From SB25 sp050180705 (GTDB lineage Bacteria > Bacteroidota > Bacteroidia > Bacteroidales > Tenuifilaceae): a stretch of 64,000 bases of DNA. Made by a program: the position numbers and the translations under genes. Positions within the stretch are counted from its first letter, which is position 1. Each line of letters starts with the position of its first letter. Shown one piece after another: positions 16,556 through 25,495 of the stretch. The stretch is taken from NCBI GenBank assembly GCA_050180705.1, contig JBFXDX010000015.1:56777-120776 (forward strand). Direction: 5' to 3'. The notes beneath the pieces were generated by a model that worked only from the letters and a program-made list of their open reading frames with translations, did not search any database and had not been told where the DNA came from.

Positions 16556-18502
16556 ATGGAAACTTTTTATACCCAAACCGACCGCGATTTTTTTATTGAT
16601 CATGTAATTCCAAATTTACATCACGATTATCCGCCGGAGGTTCGTGAAAAATTAGCGAATATTAAGCGCGATAGAGTAAACCGTACAATGATCTTTGTGG
16701 GAGTTACTACTTCGTCGATTGTTGCTGGTGCTTTAAAAACTTATGAGGCAATTGAACATTATATAGAGGAGAATCAGATTGATGCGGAGTTGGTTAAGAT
16801 TGGGAGCCTTGGTATCTGTTCATTCGAACCTATTGTTGATATTCAGTTACCTGGAAAATCGAGGGTTTCTTTTAAAAATATATTAGCAGGGGATGTAACA
16901 TCGTTACTCGATGGGATTTTAAACAACTATATTCAATCTGAGCATGCAATATTTCAGTACGAATCGGCAATTCATGAGGTTTGGCCTGAAATTCCGTTTA
17001 AAAACGAATTACCATTCTTTATCAAGCAAAATAGAATCCTGCTGAGAAACTCTGGAATAATTAACCCCGAGAATATTCTGGAATATATTGCAGGTGGAGG
17101 ATATAGCGCTTTGGCAAGAACCCTTAGACAGTACACTTGCGATTCTGTTTGCAAAACGGTCGAGGATAGTGGATTAAGAGGACGTGGAGGCGGAGGATTT
17201 TTGACAGGTCTTAAGTGGCGAAATGCACTTACTGTTCCTACAAACGAACGATACTTTATTTGTAATGCAGACGAGAGCGATCCTGGAGCATTCATGGATA
17301 GATTGCTTGTAGAGAGTGATCCTCACCGTATTATCGAAGGAATTATAATAAGTTCATACGCTATAAGCGCAAACAAAGCTTACATCTATATTCGAAATAG
17401 GTATGAGTTGACTGTTGAGCGTATGGAAAAGGCCATTAATCAGGCCTACGATTTAGGATTGTTGGGATATAATATATTGGATAGCGGTTATAGCCTTGAT
17501 ATTACTATTCGGCGTGGGCCCGAGGCATATGTGTGTGGCGAGGAAACTGCCCTAATTAAAAGTTTGGAAGGGAAGCGTGGGATGCCATCTATCAAACCGC
17601 CATATCCAACTGAGGTTGGGTTTAATAATAAGCCAACAGTTGTTAATAACGTTGAAACCATTGCCAATATTCCTGAAATAATGATTAATGGTGCAGAGTG
17701 GTTTTCTCAAATTGGCACAGCAAATTCAAAAGGAACTAAGATCTTTTCGATAAATGGAAAAGCACTAAATACTTGTATGGTTGAAGTGTCAATGGGAACA
17801 TCTTTGTCAACCATAGTTGATTTGGCCGGAGGTGTAAAGTTCAATCAGGTACTAAAAGCAATTCATCTTGGAGGTCCTTCGGGAGTTAGTGTTACTCCCG
17901 ACGAAATGGATGTTGCCATCGATTTTGATGAATTATCGAGCAAAGGAATTCCTTTAGGATCGGGTGGTGTACAAGTTTTGGATGAAACCGTTTGTATGGT
18001 CGATTTAACAAAGTATTTCATGCATTTCATCAGGAACGAAAGTTGTGGAAAATGTATTCCTTGCCGAGAGGGCTCTAATAGAATGTATCAAATACTCGAT
18101 AACATTTCTCGACGGCCATACAGCAACGAGGGGCACAATACTCTTGAGCGTTTTAAGGGTGTTATTCATCTAGAAACTTTAGCTGAAGTTATGCGTGAAA
18201 CATCGCTATGTGGACTTGGTCAAACAGCACCCAAGCCTTTACTCAAGGCTTTAAAGTCGTTTCGGGATGAGTTTGAGGAGCATATCTTTGATCGAAAGTG
18301 TAAAGCTGGGGTTTGCCGCGATTTAAGGACTTTCTATATTGATGTTGAAAAATGTACGGGCTGTACTGCTTGTGCAAAGAAATGTCCTACAAATGCTATC
18401 ATAGGAACTCCACGTTCGCCTTATTTTATTGTGGAAGAGAAATGTATTGGATGTGGAGCATGTTTGGCCACATGCAAGTTTACTGCTGTGTTTTTTAAGT
18501 AA
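16556..18502 (+). CDS. hydB: HydB: NuoF-like flavin/NAD(H) subunit of [FeFe] hydrogenase
   Basis: A 648-residue subunit. The central NuoF domain binds FMN and NAD(H) (GLRGRGGGGFLTGLKW near residue 208; GPEAYVCGEETALIKSLEG) and has the [4Fe-4S] motif ESCGKCIPCREGS near residue 497. The C-terminus adds two [4Fe-4S] motifs (CTGCTACAKKC and CIGCGACLATC), as in HydB of bifurcating hydrogenases. Odd feature: the N-terminal thioredoxin-like domain (about 40-120) has lost most of its four [2Fe-2S] cysteines. Where the first pair is expected the sequence reads FVGVTTSSIVAGA, and the second region keeps one cysteine (GICSFEPIV). The sequence is otherwise collinear. Spaced 11 and 20 bases from its operon neighbours. 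Confidence 0.93.
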   Translation: METFYTQTDRDFFIDHVIPNLHHDYPPEVREKLANIKRDRVNRTMIFVGVTTSSIVAGALKTYEAIEHYIEENQIDAELVKIGSLGICSFEPIVDIQLPGKSRVSFKNILAGDVTSLLDGILNNYIQSEHAIFQYESAIHEVWPEIPFKNELPFFIKQNRILLRNSGIINPENILEYIAGGGYSALARTLRQYTCDSVCKTVEDSGLRGRGGGGFLTGLKWRNALTVPTNERYFICNADESDPGAFMDRLLVESDPHRIIEGIIISSYAISANKAYIYIRNRYELTVERMEKAINQAYDLGLLGYNILDSGYSLDITIRRGPEAYVCGEETALIKSLEGKRGMPSIKPPYPTEVGFNNKPTVVNNVETIANIPEIMINGAEWFSQIGTANSKGTKIFSINGKALNTCMVEVSMGTSLSTIVDLAGGVKFNQVLKAIHLGGPSGVSVTPDEMDVAIDFDELSSKGIPLGSGGVQVLDETVCMVDLTKYFMHFIRNESCGKCIPCREGSNRMYQILDNISRRPYSNEGHNTLERFKGVIHLETLAEVMRETSLCGLGQTAPKPLLKALKSFRDEFEEHIFDRKCKAGVCRDLRTFYIDVEKCTGCTACAKKCPTNAIIGTPRSPYFIVEEKCIGCGACLATCKFTAVFFK

Positions 18503-18522
18503 CGTTCAAAGAATCTACAGGC

Positions 18523-20247
18523 ATGAACATTAATATTGAAGTTAATAATCGTCAGATACAAGCCCGGAAAGGGGAAACTATTCTAACGGCATTAAATAGA
18601 AATGGAATAAAGGTTCCTACTCTTTGTAATATGAAGGATTTATCACCAACTGGTGCTTGTCGTTTATGTGTTGTTGAGGTTGAGGGTAAAGAGAATTTGG
18701 TAACATCGTGTTCCCAGTTTGTGGAGGAATCAATGAAGATAAGAACTCACTCTCCCAGAGTGGTTCGTGCTCGTAAAACGTTGGTTGAACTTTTATTAGC
18801 CAATCATCCTGATGATTGTTTATACTGTGATAGAAACGAGAATTGTGAATTACAGTCGTTAGCTGCAGAACTTCATATTCGGGAGCGGAAGGTTCAGCGG
18901 CGAAATCTTAGTCAGAAGTTAGATTTGTCAAGTCCTAGTATTGTGCGCGATCCAGCAAAGTGTATCCTTTGTGGTCGATGTGTTAGGGTTTGCGACGAGG
19001 TGCAATCGGTAGCCACATTCGAATTTGTTAAGAGGGGATGCAACATGTACATTGGTTCTACAATGTCTCGCGATTTAAACTTTTCCAGTTGCATTGGCTG
19101 TGGACAGTGTGTTCTGGCGTGTCCTACCAGTGCGCTTAGTGAGCATTCAAATATTGATGAGGTGATCGACTCCTTGAATAATCCTAGTTTAATACCAGTT
19201 GTTCAGTTTGCGCCATCCATTCCAGTGTCGTTGGCCGAAGAGTTTGGAATGAAAACAGGAAAGGATTTGAATGGAATTTTGAATGCAGCGTTAAAAAAGA
19301 TGGGGTTTCGGTATGTTTTTGATACCTCGGTTGCCGCCGATCTTGCGATAATGGAATTAGCAAGTGAGTTGCTTAAACGTAAGGAGTCTGGCGAGAATAT
19401 GCCCATAATATCATCGTGTTGTCCGGCTTGGGTTAAGTTTATGGAGCAGTTTTATCCAAATCATTTGAATTTACTTTCCACATCGAAATCACCCCAGCAA
19501 ATATTAGGATCGCTAATCAAATCATATTTTGCTCCGCAAAAAAATATCAACCCATCGAGTATTTATTCGGTTTCTATAATGCCATGTTTAGCGAAAAAGT
19601 TTGAGGCACAGCGTGAAGAGATGACAAGTAAGGGTGTTTCAGATGTCGATACCGTTTTGTCGACTAGGGAGTTAGCTCGATTGATAAAACTTCATGGTAT
19701 TGATATTCAGAATATCGATTCGCAAAATGCCGATGCTCCATTTAATATTCGAAGTTCTGCTGGAAAATTGTTTGGAGTAGCGGGAGGTACAGCCGAAGGC
19801 TTAATGCGAACGCTACATCACACCATTACAGGACGTGATTTGCAAAACTTTAAAGTCTCCGATTTTAGGTCTAATACAAATATTCGAGAGGTTAAATTTA
19901 CGGCTGGCGATAAGGAGTTTATATTTATAGTGATAAGCGGCTTAAAGGATATTCATAAGTTTATGGACGAACTTAATGCCGGATATATAAAGGCCGATTA
20001 CATTGAGGTTATGGCTTGCCCAGGCGGTTGTGTAAATGGGGGAGGACAACCATTTGCCTCGGAAGATAAGGATATTAGGTTAAGAGCTCGATCGATATAT
20101 GAGATCGATGAGGTAGATATAATTAGATGTTCTTATAAAAATCAGCAAGTTCAGGAGATATATTCAACTTATCTTGGCGAACCAGGTAGTGATTTGGCAA
20201 AAAGGCTATTGCACACTACTTTTGTTAAACGCGATGTTTTACTATAA
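18523..20247 (+). CDS. hydA: HydA: catalytic [FeFe] hydrogenase subunit
   Basis: Reversible proton reduction/H2 oxidation, 574 residues. N-terminal [2Fe-2S] domain (Cys35, 46, 49, 63); a His-Cys3 [4Fe-4S] site (His95, Cys99, 102, 108); two [4Fe-4S] motifs (Cys147, 150, 153, 157 and 190, 193, 196, 200); and an H-cluster domain. All active-site motifs are intact: SSCCPAW with Cys299 (proton relay) and Cys300, MPC at 353-355, and MACPGGC with Cys499 and Cys503. Length and cysteine numbering coincide with Clostridium pasteurianum CpI. With hydC and hydB upstream it should be an NADH-linked, probably electron-bifurcating, group A enzyme. The next gene starts 14 bases later. Confidence 0.97.
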   Translation: MNINIEVNNRQIQARKGETILTALNRNGIKVPTLCNMKDLSPTGACRLCVVEVEGKENLVTSCSQFVEESMKIRTHSPRVVRARKTLVELLLANHPDDCLYCDRNENCELQSLAAELHIRERKVQRRNLSQKLDLSSPSIVRDPAKCILCGRCVRVCDEVQSVATFEFVKRGCNMYIGSTMSRDLNFSSCIGCGQCVLACPTSALSEHSNIDEVIDSLNNPSLIPVVQFAPSIPVSLAEEFGMKTGKDLNGILNAALKKMGFRYVFDTSVAADLAIMELASELLKRKESGENMPIISSCCPAWVKFMEQFYPNHLNLLSTSKSPQQILGSLIKSYFAPQKNINPSSIYSVSIMPCLAKKFEAQREEMTSKGVSDVDTVLSTRELARLIKLHGIDIQNIDSQNADAPFNIRSSAGKLFGVAGGTAEGLMRTLHHTITGRDLQNFKVSDFRSNTNIREVKFTAGDKEFIFIVISGLKDIHKFMDELNAGYIKADYIEVMACPGGCVNGGGQPFASEDKDIRLRARSIYEIDEVDIIRCSYKNQQVQEIYSTYLGEPGSDLAKRLLHTTFVKRDVLL

Positions 20248-20261
20248 GAACTTTGAATTTT

Positions 20262-22256
20262 ATGGCATCGAAGGACGAGAAACTGCAATTGGTTTACACA
20301 ATAAAGGAGTTGTGCAGGGTTTGTTACACCTGTGTGAGAGAGTGTCCAGCAAAAGCCATTAAAATAGTAAATGGGCAAGCCGAGGTTATTGCCGATAGGT
20401 GTATTGGTTGTGGTAATTGCATAAAAGTTTGTAGTCAGGATGCAAAGGTGTTTTTGCAATCCAGAATGGAGGTTAAATCGTTAATTCAGGCTAATAGTAA
20501 GGTTGCGGCTTTAGTTGCGCCTAGTTTTCCTGCCGAATTTACAGATATCGACGACTATCAGGTTTTTGTTGGAATGCTGCGAACTCTTGGTTTTTCGCAT
20601 GTTTTTGAGGTTGCATTTGGAGCCGATTTAGTAGCTCGACAGTATAAGCAGATTTTGGAGGATCGATCTGGAAATGGCTATATCTCTTCGGATTGTCCTG
20701 CCATAGTATCGTATATACGGTATTATCATCCAGAATTGGTGGAGAATTTAACTCCATTGGTTTCGCCAATGGTTGCAATTAGCCGAGTTGTTCGTGAAAT
20801 TCATAAGGATGATATTAAGTTAGTTTTTATAGGACCCTGTATTGCAAAAAAAGCAGAATCCGATGAGGTTGATGAGGTTTTAACTTTTCGCGAGTTACGC
20901 GGAATGATTGAGCATGCTGGAATTAAACCCGATAAAGTAACACCTTCGGAGTTTGATCCACCACATGCAGGGCGAGGTGCCATTTTCCCGGTTAGTAGAG
21001 GATTAATCCAGACCGTTAATATTTTTGACGATTTGATTGAGGGAAATATAACTGTAGCCGAAGGTAGAATTGGATTTCAGGAAGCAATTAAAGAATGGGA
21101 AACGGGGCATTTGAAAGGACAAAATCTTGAGTTACTCTGCTGTGAGGGTTGTATTATGGGGCCTGGAATGACTCCTGGTGGTAAGCGGTTCGAAAGAAAA
21201 ACCCACATTAGTTCATATGTTAAAAACAAACAGAGCAAATCGCAGCTGGAAGAGTTGGAGAAAAATATTGAACGTTTTTCGAATGTCAATTTAACGAGAG
21301 GATTTATTTCCGACGATAAACGAATTTCGATGCCGACGGAGGATGAGGTGAATCGCATATTAGCATCAATGGGAAAGTTTTCGTCACGAGATCATCTAAA
21401 TTGCGGAGCCTGCGGTTACGATACATGCTTGGAGCATGCAATTGCTATTGTTGAGGGACTTGCCGAAATTGAAATGTGCTTGCCTTATACAATTGAGGAG
21501 ATGCATGCGTCAATAAAGGATTTGGCTATTTCTAATGAGAAGTTGGCTAAAATGCAGTTGGCCTTAAAGCATTCCGAGAAATTAGCCCATATGGGGCAAC
21601 TATCTGCCGGTATTGCCCATGAATTGAATAATCCGCTTGGGGTTGTTTTAATGTACAGTAACATCCTTTTAGACGAGTGTAAGCCCGAAGACCCATTGCG
21701 GAAGGATTTGGAGTTAATTGCCGCACAGACCGAGCGATGCAAGAAAATAGTTAGCGGGTTGCTAAATTTTGCACGAAAGAATCAAATTAAGGTCGAAACA
21801 ATAAATCTTAAGAAATTAGCCGATGATAGTGTTGCCTCGGTTGTTATACCTAAGAATGTTACAACTACAGTTTTGTGTAAGGCTAAGAATTGTGAAGCAG
21901 AACTCGACTACGAGCAAATGATGCAAGTGTTGACGAATCTCAATAAAAATGCGATTGAGGCAATGCCTAATGGCGGTAGTCTTACCGTTGAAATCGACGA
22001 TGTTGATGATGAAGTTATATTCAATGTAATTGATACAGGATTGGGTATTCCCGAGGAGAATATGGATAAACTATTTACACCATTTTTTACAACAAAGGGA
22101 ATTGGAAAGGGAACTGGATTAGGGTTAGCAACAACTTACGGAATAGTAAAAATGCACAAGGGCAAAATAGAAGTAGATTCTAATGTTGATCCTGAAAAGG
22201 GACCAACAGGAACTACTTTTAGGATTATTTTGCCACGAAAGTTAACAATGGATTAG
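20262..22256 (+). CDS. Sensory [FeFe]-hydrogenase-like domain fused to a histidine kinase
   Basis: A fusion of 664 residues from the ATG at 20262; a TTG three codons upstream is less likely. Two [4Fe-4S] motifs (Cys18, 21, 24, 28 and 47, 50, 53, 57) precede a hydrogenase-like domain with degenerate motifs: SSDCP (Asp144-Cys145), IGPC (Cys193) and CCEGC (Cys293, 294, 297). A four-cysteine cluster domain follows (Cys381, 384, 389, 406). The rest is a histidine kinase: H-box GIAHELNNPLG with His453, N-box NLNKNAIEAMPNGG, and G-boxes DTGLGIPEE and GTGLGLAT. It should convert an H2 or redox signal into phosphotransfer. It sits directly after hydA and before two receiver proteins. Confidence 0.9.
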   Translation: MASKDEKLQLVYTIKELCRVCYTCVRECPAKAIKIVNGQAEVIADRCIGCGNCIKVCSQDAKVFLQSRMEVKSLIQANSKVAALVAPSFPAEFTDIDDYQVFVGMLRTLGFSHVFEVAFGADLVARQYKQILEDRSGNGYISSDCPAIVSYIRYYHPELVENLTPLVSPMVAISRVVREIHKDDIKLVFIGPCIAKKAESDEVDEVLTFRELRGMIEHAGIKPDKVTPSEFDPPHAGRGAIFPVSRGLIQTVNIFDDLIEGNITVAEGRIGFQEAIKEWETGHLKGQNLELLCCEGCIMGPGMTPGGKRFERKTHISSYVKNKQSKSQLEELEKNIERFSNVNLTRGFISDDKRISMPTEDEVNRILASMGKFSSRDHLNCGACGYDTCLEHAIAIVEGLAEIEMCLPYTIEEMHASIKDLAISNEKLAKMQLALKHSEKLAHMGQLSAGIAHELNNPLGVVLMYSNILLDECKPEDPLRKDLELIAAQTERCKKIVSGLLNFARKNQIKVETINLKKLADDSVASVVIPKNVTTTVLCKAKNCEAELDYEQMMQVLTNLNKNAIEAMPNGGSLTVEIDDVDDEVIFNVIDTGLGIPEENMDKLFTPFFTTKGIGKGTGLGLATTYGIVKMHKGKIEVDSNVDPEKGPTGTTFRIILPRKLTMD

Positions 22257-22274
22257 ATGTAAATATATTTTGAT

Positions 22275-22673
22275 ATGCCAACTACAGCAAAAAAAACAAT
22301 TCTAATTGTTGATGATGATATTGATTATCTATATCAGCTTCGGTTTCATGTCGAGAAAATGGGATTCAACGTGGTTACTGCCGAGAGTCAACGAGATGCG
22401 GAGCAGATTTTAAGTACCATGCAGCCCGATTTGGCTATTCTCGATTTGATGATGGAGAATGAGGATAGTGGTTTCATTTTAAGCTATAAGATAAAGAGAA
22501 AGAATCCCGAGATTCCTATTATTATTGCCACTGCGGTTGCTGCCGAAACAGGTATGTCGTTTGGAATTAGCTCGGAGCAGGAGCGGAAATGGATTATGGC
22601 CGATTTGTATCTCGAAAAGGGAATAAGACCCGATCAACTTCACCGAGAAATAATCAAATTACTAAAACTATAA
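22275..22673 (+). CDS. Single-domain response regulator
   Basis: A CheY-like receiver of 132 residues with no output domain. The acidic pocket is IVDDDID near residues 11-17, and the phospho-acceptor is Asp57 in AILDLMM. It follows the sensory hydrogenase-kinase by 18 bases and precedes the receiver-kinase by 1 base, so it is the obvious phosphotransfer partner. With no DNA-binding domain it would act through protein contacts or as an intermediate in a relay. Confidence 0.9.
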   Translation: MPTTAKKTILIVDDDIDYLYQLRFHVEKMGFNVVTAESQRDAEQILSTMQPDLAILDLMMENEDSGFILSYKIKRKNPEIPIIIATAVAAETGMSFGISSEQERKWIMADLYLEKGIRPDQLHREIIKLLKL

Positions 22674-22674
22674 T

Positions 22675-23823
22675 ATGGAAGTGGTTGATGTACTTGTGGT
22701 TGATGATGAGCCTGGAATTCGTTCTGGCGTTTCGCGCATTCTCCGCAATTTTACGGTAACTTATCCTTTCTTGGAGGACGATATAGGATTTAATGTAATT
22801 GAAGCGGCTTCTGGCGAGGAGGCAATCGATATCATTAAAAATCAACCACCGGCAATTGTGCTGCTCGATAATAAGTTGCCCGGCATTCAGGGCATTGAGG
22901 TACTTGAGTATATCAACGCCAATATGTCGAATATTTTGGTGATGATGATTACTTCGTATGCATCGCTCGAACTTGCTGTGAAAGCAACCAACATTGGGGC
23001 TTACGATTTTGTTCCAAAGCCGTTTACTCCACAGGAGTTAAAAGCATCGATGGAGAATATTGCAAAGCATTTCTTTCTTCGCCGAATGACCCGGAAACTG
23101 CATAAGGAGGGAAAGCAGGTCCGTTTTCAGTTTTTGACGGTACTTTCGCATGAATTAAAATCACCCTTAAATGCAATTGAGGGATATCTACATATGATGC
23201 AGGGGAAGCAAATGGGCGATAAAATTGACGATTATACTGAAGCGATTGATCGCTCATTGTCGAGAATTACGGCCATGCGTAACCTTATAATGGATTTACT
23301 CGATTTAACTCATATAGAGTCGGGTAAGCGTAAACGAGACTTACGCGAGATTGATCTTGCCCTTGTTGCAAAATCGGCAATGGATACGATGACTCCGCTG
23401 GCTATTCAGCGTGATATCAAAATGGAGCTTATTTGCGATGATCCCGAGCCAATATATGCCGATTCGGACGATTTAGAAATATTGCTAAATAATTTGGTCT
23501 CGAATGCGGTTAAGTATAATGTAAATGGTGGATGGGTTAAATGTACAGTTGGACATACCGAATCGAATATTTTTTGCGAGGTGTCCGATTCTGGAATTGG
23601 AATTCAGGCCGAGGATATACCTAAACTGTTTCAGGAGTTTAGCCGAATTAAAAATCCGCAGAGCAAAAATGTTAGCGGCAGCGGTTTAGGCCTATCTATT
23701 GTAAAGAAAGTTTTAGAACTTTATGGGGCTCAAATACTTGTCGATAGTGTTCCTGGTCAAGGTTCAACTTTTACGTTACTTTTTCCACATGCAAATTCAG
23801 GAAGTGCTAACGAAGGAATTTAG
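22675..23823 (+). CDS. Receiver-histidine kinase hybrid of the hydrogenase operon
   Basis: A 382-residue cytosolic protein with an N-terminal receiver (VVDDEPGIRSG; phospho-acceptor Asp65 in VLLDNKLPG; Lys115 in PKPFTP). A coiled linker leads to a HisKA domain (LSHELKSPLNA, His159) and a HATPase domain (NNLVSNAVKYN, DSGIGI, GSGLGLSIVKK). The receiver-first order suggests that phosphorylation by an upstream kinase controls this kinase, giving a cascade. No membrane segments. It is the last gene before rex, from which it is separated by 72 bases holding a promoter-like box. Confidence 0.9.
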   Translation: MEVVDVLVVDDEPGIRSGVSRILRNFTVTYPFLEDDIGFNVIEAASGEEAIDIIKNQPPAIVLLDNKLPGIQGIEVLEYINANMSNILVMMITSYASLELAVKATNIGAYDFVPKPFTPQELKASMENIAKHFFLRRMTRKLHKEGKQVRFQFLTVLSHELKSPLNAIEGYLHMMQGKQMGDKIDDYTEAIDRSLSRITAMRNLIMDLLDLTHIESGKRKRDLREIDLALVAKSAMDTMTPLAIQRDIKMELICDDPEPIYADSDDLEILLNNLVSNAVKYNVNGGWVKCTVGHTESNIFCEVSDSGIGIQAEDIPKLFQEFSRIKNPQSKNVSGSGLGLSIVKKVLELYGAQILVDSVPGQGSTFTLLFPHANSGSANEGI

Positions 23824-23840
23824 CATTTCGAATAGAATTG

Positions 23841-23848
23841 TAAATTTG
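23841..23848 (+). promoter_or_regulatory. Candidate -7 promoter element of rex
   Basis: TAAATTTG matches TAnnTTTG and would place the transcript start about 40 bases before the rex ATG. No convincing -33 element is seen. The following TTGTAAAATAATTTAAACA is an imperfect inverted repeat that only loosely resembles a Rex site, so autoregulation is possible but weakly supported. Confidence 0.4.
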
Positions 23849-23895
23849 TAAAATAATTTAAACAGGAATCAATTATCTCTGATAATACTTTACTT

Positions 23896-24516
23896 ATGAA
23901 GTTACCAGAAAAAACAGTTGAACGATTAAGCGAATATCGTAGGACTCTATATAATTGTCTTGCTAAGGGAAAAACTCATATCTATTCGCATGAATTGGCT
24001 GGGTTGCATAATATTACAGCTGTTCAGGTGCGCCGCGATTTGATGCTTATAGGCTATTCGAGTTTGAAGAAGAAAGGTTACGATGCTCAGGAGCTTATCA
24101 ACGTAATAGGAACATTAATCGATCACGAAATTAGCCTGAATGTTGCTGTTGTTGGAATGGGAAATCTTGGTCGGGCTATAACTGCCTATTTCAATGGTAA
24201 AAGACCAAAATTGAACATTGTTGCAGCTTTCGATGTTGATCCTAATAAGGTAAATAGAGTTGTTTCTGGTGTAAACTGCTTTCACATGAAGGATTTAAAC
24301 GATGTTGTGAGGCAAAATAATATATCGATTGCTATTATTGCAGCACCACCCGATTCTGCAGCTACTGTTGCCGAACTGTTAGTAAATGCAGGAATTAAAG
24401 GCATTTTAAATTTTACTACAGTTCCATTAAATGTTCCTCAAACGGTTTACCTTGAGGAGTACGATATGATTACGTCGATGGAAAAAGTTGCATATTTTGT
24501 AAAATCGAACGAGTAG
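23896..24516 (+). CDS. rex: Redox-sensing transcriptional repressor Rex
   Basis: NADH/NAD+-responsive repressor of 206 residues, the normal length of the family. The N-terminal winged helix (about 1-80) has the signature RRTLYNCLAKGKTHIYSHEL, then ITAVQVRRDLMLIGYSS. The Rossmann domain begins with VVGMGNLGRAI near residue 88, and the C-terminal helix for domain swapping is present. Rex commonly controls fermentative dehydrogenases and hydrogenases, releasing DNA when NADH is high. Its place beside hydCBA and the two Rex-like sites at 15778-15795 and 16044-16061 supports local regulation. The ribF gene follows after 22 bases. Confidence 0.95.
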   Translation: MKLPEKTVERLSEYRRTLYNCLAKGKTHIYSHELAGLHNITAVQVRRDLMLIGYSSLKKKGYDAQELINVIGTLIDHEISLNVAVVGMGNLGRAITAYFNGKRPKLNIVAAFDVDPNKVNRVVSGVNCFHMKDLNDVVRQNNISIAIIAAPPDSAATVAELLVNAGIKGILNFTTVPLNVPQTVYLEEYDMITSMEKVAYFVKSNE

Positions 24517-24538
24517 TATTGCTTAATTTATTTGATTT

Positions 24539-25483
24539 ATGAAGGTACACTATGGTTTCGACAATGTTTCGGATATAAAGAACCCTGTGGTTACTACAGG
24601 TTCTTTCGATGGTGTACATATTGGTCATAAAACCATTATCAACAGGGTGAATGAAATAGCCCGATCGGTTAATGGAGAAACGGTCTTAATTACCTTCTAC
24701 CCGCATCCACGTAAAGTCCTTTACCCCGAAACTGAGGGACGAAAATTACAGTTCATCCTTTCGCAGCGCGAAAAAATTGATTTGCTTAGTAAAGCAGGGG
24801 TCGATCATTTAATCATTGTAAAATTTACGTTGGAGTTCTCAAAAGTTTCGGCATTGGACTTTATAAAGAACTTCCTTGTAGAGAAATTACATGCCAAGTA
24901 TATCGTTGTTGGATTTAATCATCATTTTGGTCATAATCGCGAGGGTGATTATGAGGAGTTGAAGGATCTTAGTGCTCAGTATGATTTTAGTGTTGAGGAA
25001 ATTCCCGAGCAGGATATTCAGCAGGAAACGGTTAGTTCTACAACCATTCGTAGAGCTTTGCTTGATGGGCGTATTCAGCGTGCAAATGCATATCTCGATC
25101 ATCAGTACATTATTATTGGTGCATTAGGAAAAGGAACACATTTTTTTAAGTTGGCCGAATTTCCAACCCTTACAGTTCAAATTGAGGAGACAGGAAAGTT
25201 GATTCCTCCAGAAGGAGTATATGCGGTTACGCTTGAATGGAATTCCACTTCATATAGAGCAATGGTTATTGTTTGGTCATCGCATGATATTGAGGGTGAG
25301 TCTGATATTACAGATAGAAACGTTGAATTGCATATACTCGATTTCGATAGAAAATTCTATAGCGAGGATTGCAAGTTATATTTTCATAAGCGTATAGCCG
25401 ATGGTATAGCCGTGAATGATACGCAAAAATTAAAGAATCAGTTGATTGATGCGGTTAAATCGGTTGATGAGTTAATTTTTTAA
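24539..25483 (+). CDS. ribF: Bifunctional riboflavin kinase / FAD synthetase
   Basis: Makes FMN and FAD from riboflavin; 314 residues, the usual length. The N-terminal adenylyltransferase domain has TTGSFDGVHIGHKTII near residue 20, ITFYPHPRKVL and VGFNHHFGHNREGD. The C-terminal flavokinase domain starts near residue 185. There GALGKGTHFFKLAEFPTLTV replaces the usual G-x-G-R-x-x-G-x-P-T-A-N block, and the expected E-x-H-(I/L)-L-D-F motif reads VELHILDFD. The divergent kinase motif is worth noting; FAD synthetase motifs look intact. Co-directional with rex; FMN is needed by HydB. Confidence 0.93.
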   Translation: MKVHYGFDNVSDIKNPVVTTGSFDGVHIGHKTIINRVNEIARSVNGETVLITFYPHPRKVLYPETEGRKLQFILSQREKIDLLSKAGVDHLIIVKFTLEFSKVSALDFIKNFLVEKLHAKYIVVGFNHHFGHNREGDYEELKDLSAQYDFSVEEIPEQDIQQETVSSTTIRRALLDGRIQRANAYLDHQYIIIGALGKGTHFFKLAEFPTLTVQIEETGKLIPPEGVYAVTLEWNSTSYRAMVIVWSSHDIEGESDITDRNVELHILDFDRKFYSEDCKLYFHKRIADGIAVNDTQKLKNQLIDAVKSVDELIF

Positions 25484-25495
25484 CAGAACTGATTT

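Noticed and set aside
20169..20459. Minus-strand 96-codon open frame across the hydA/sensor-kinase junction
   Set aside because: It covers conserved ferredoxin cysteine motifs of the plus-strand gene and has no family of its own.
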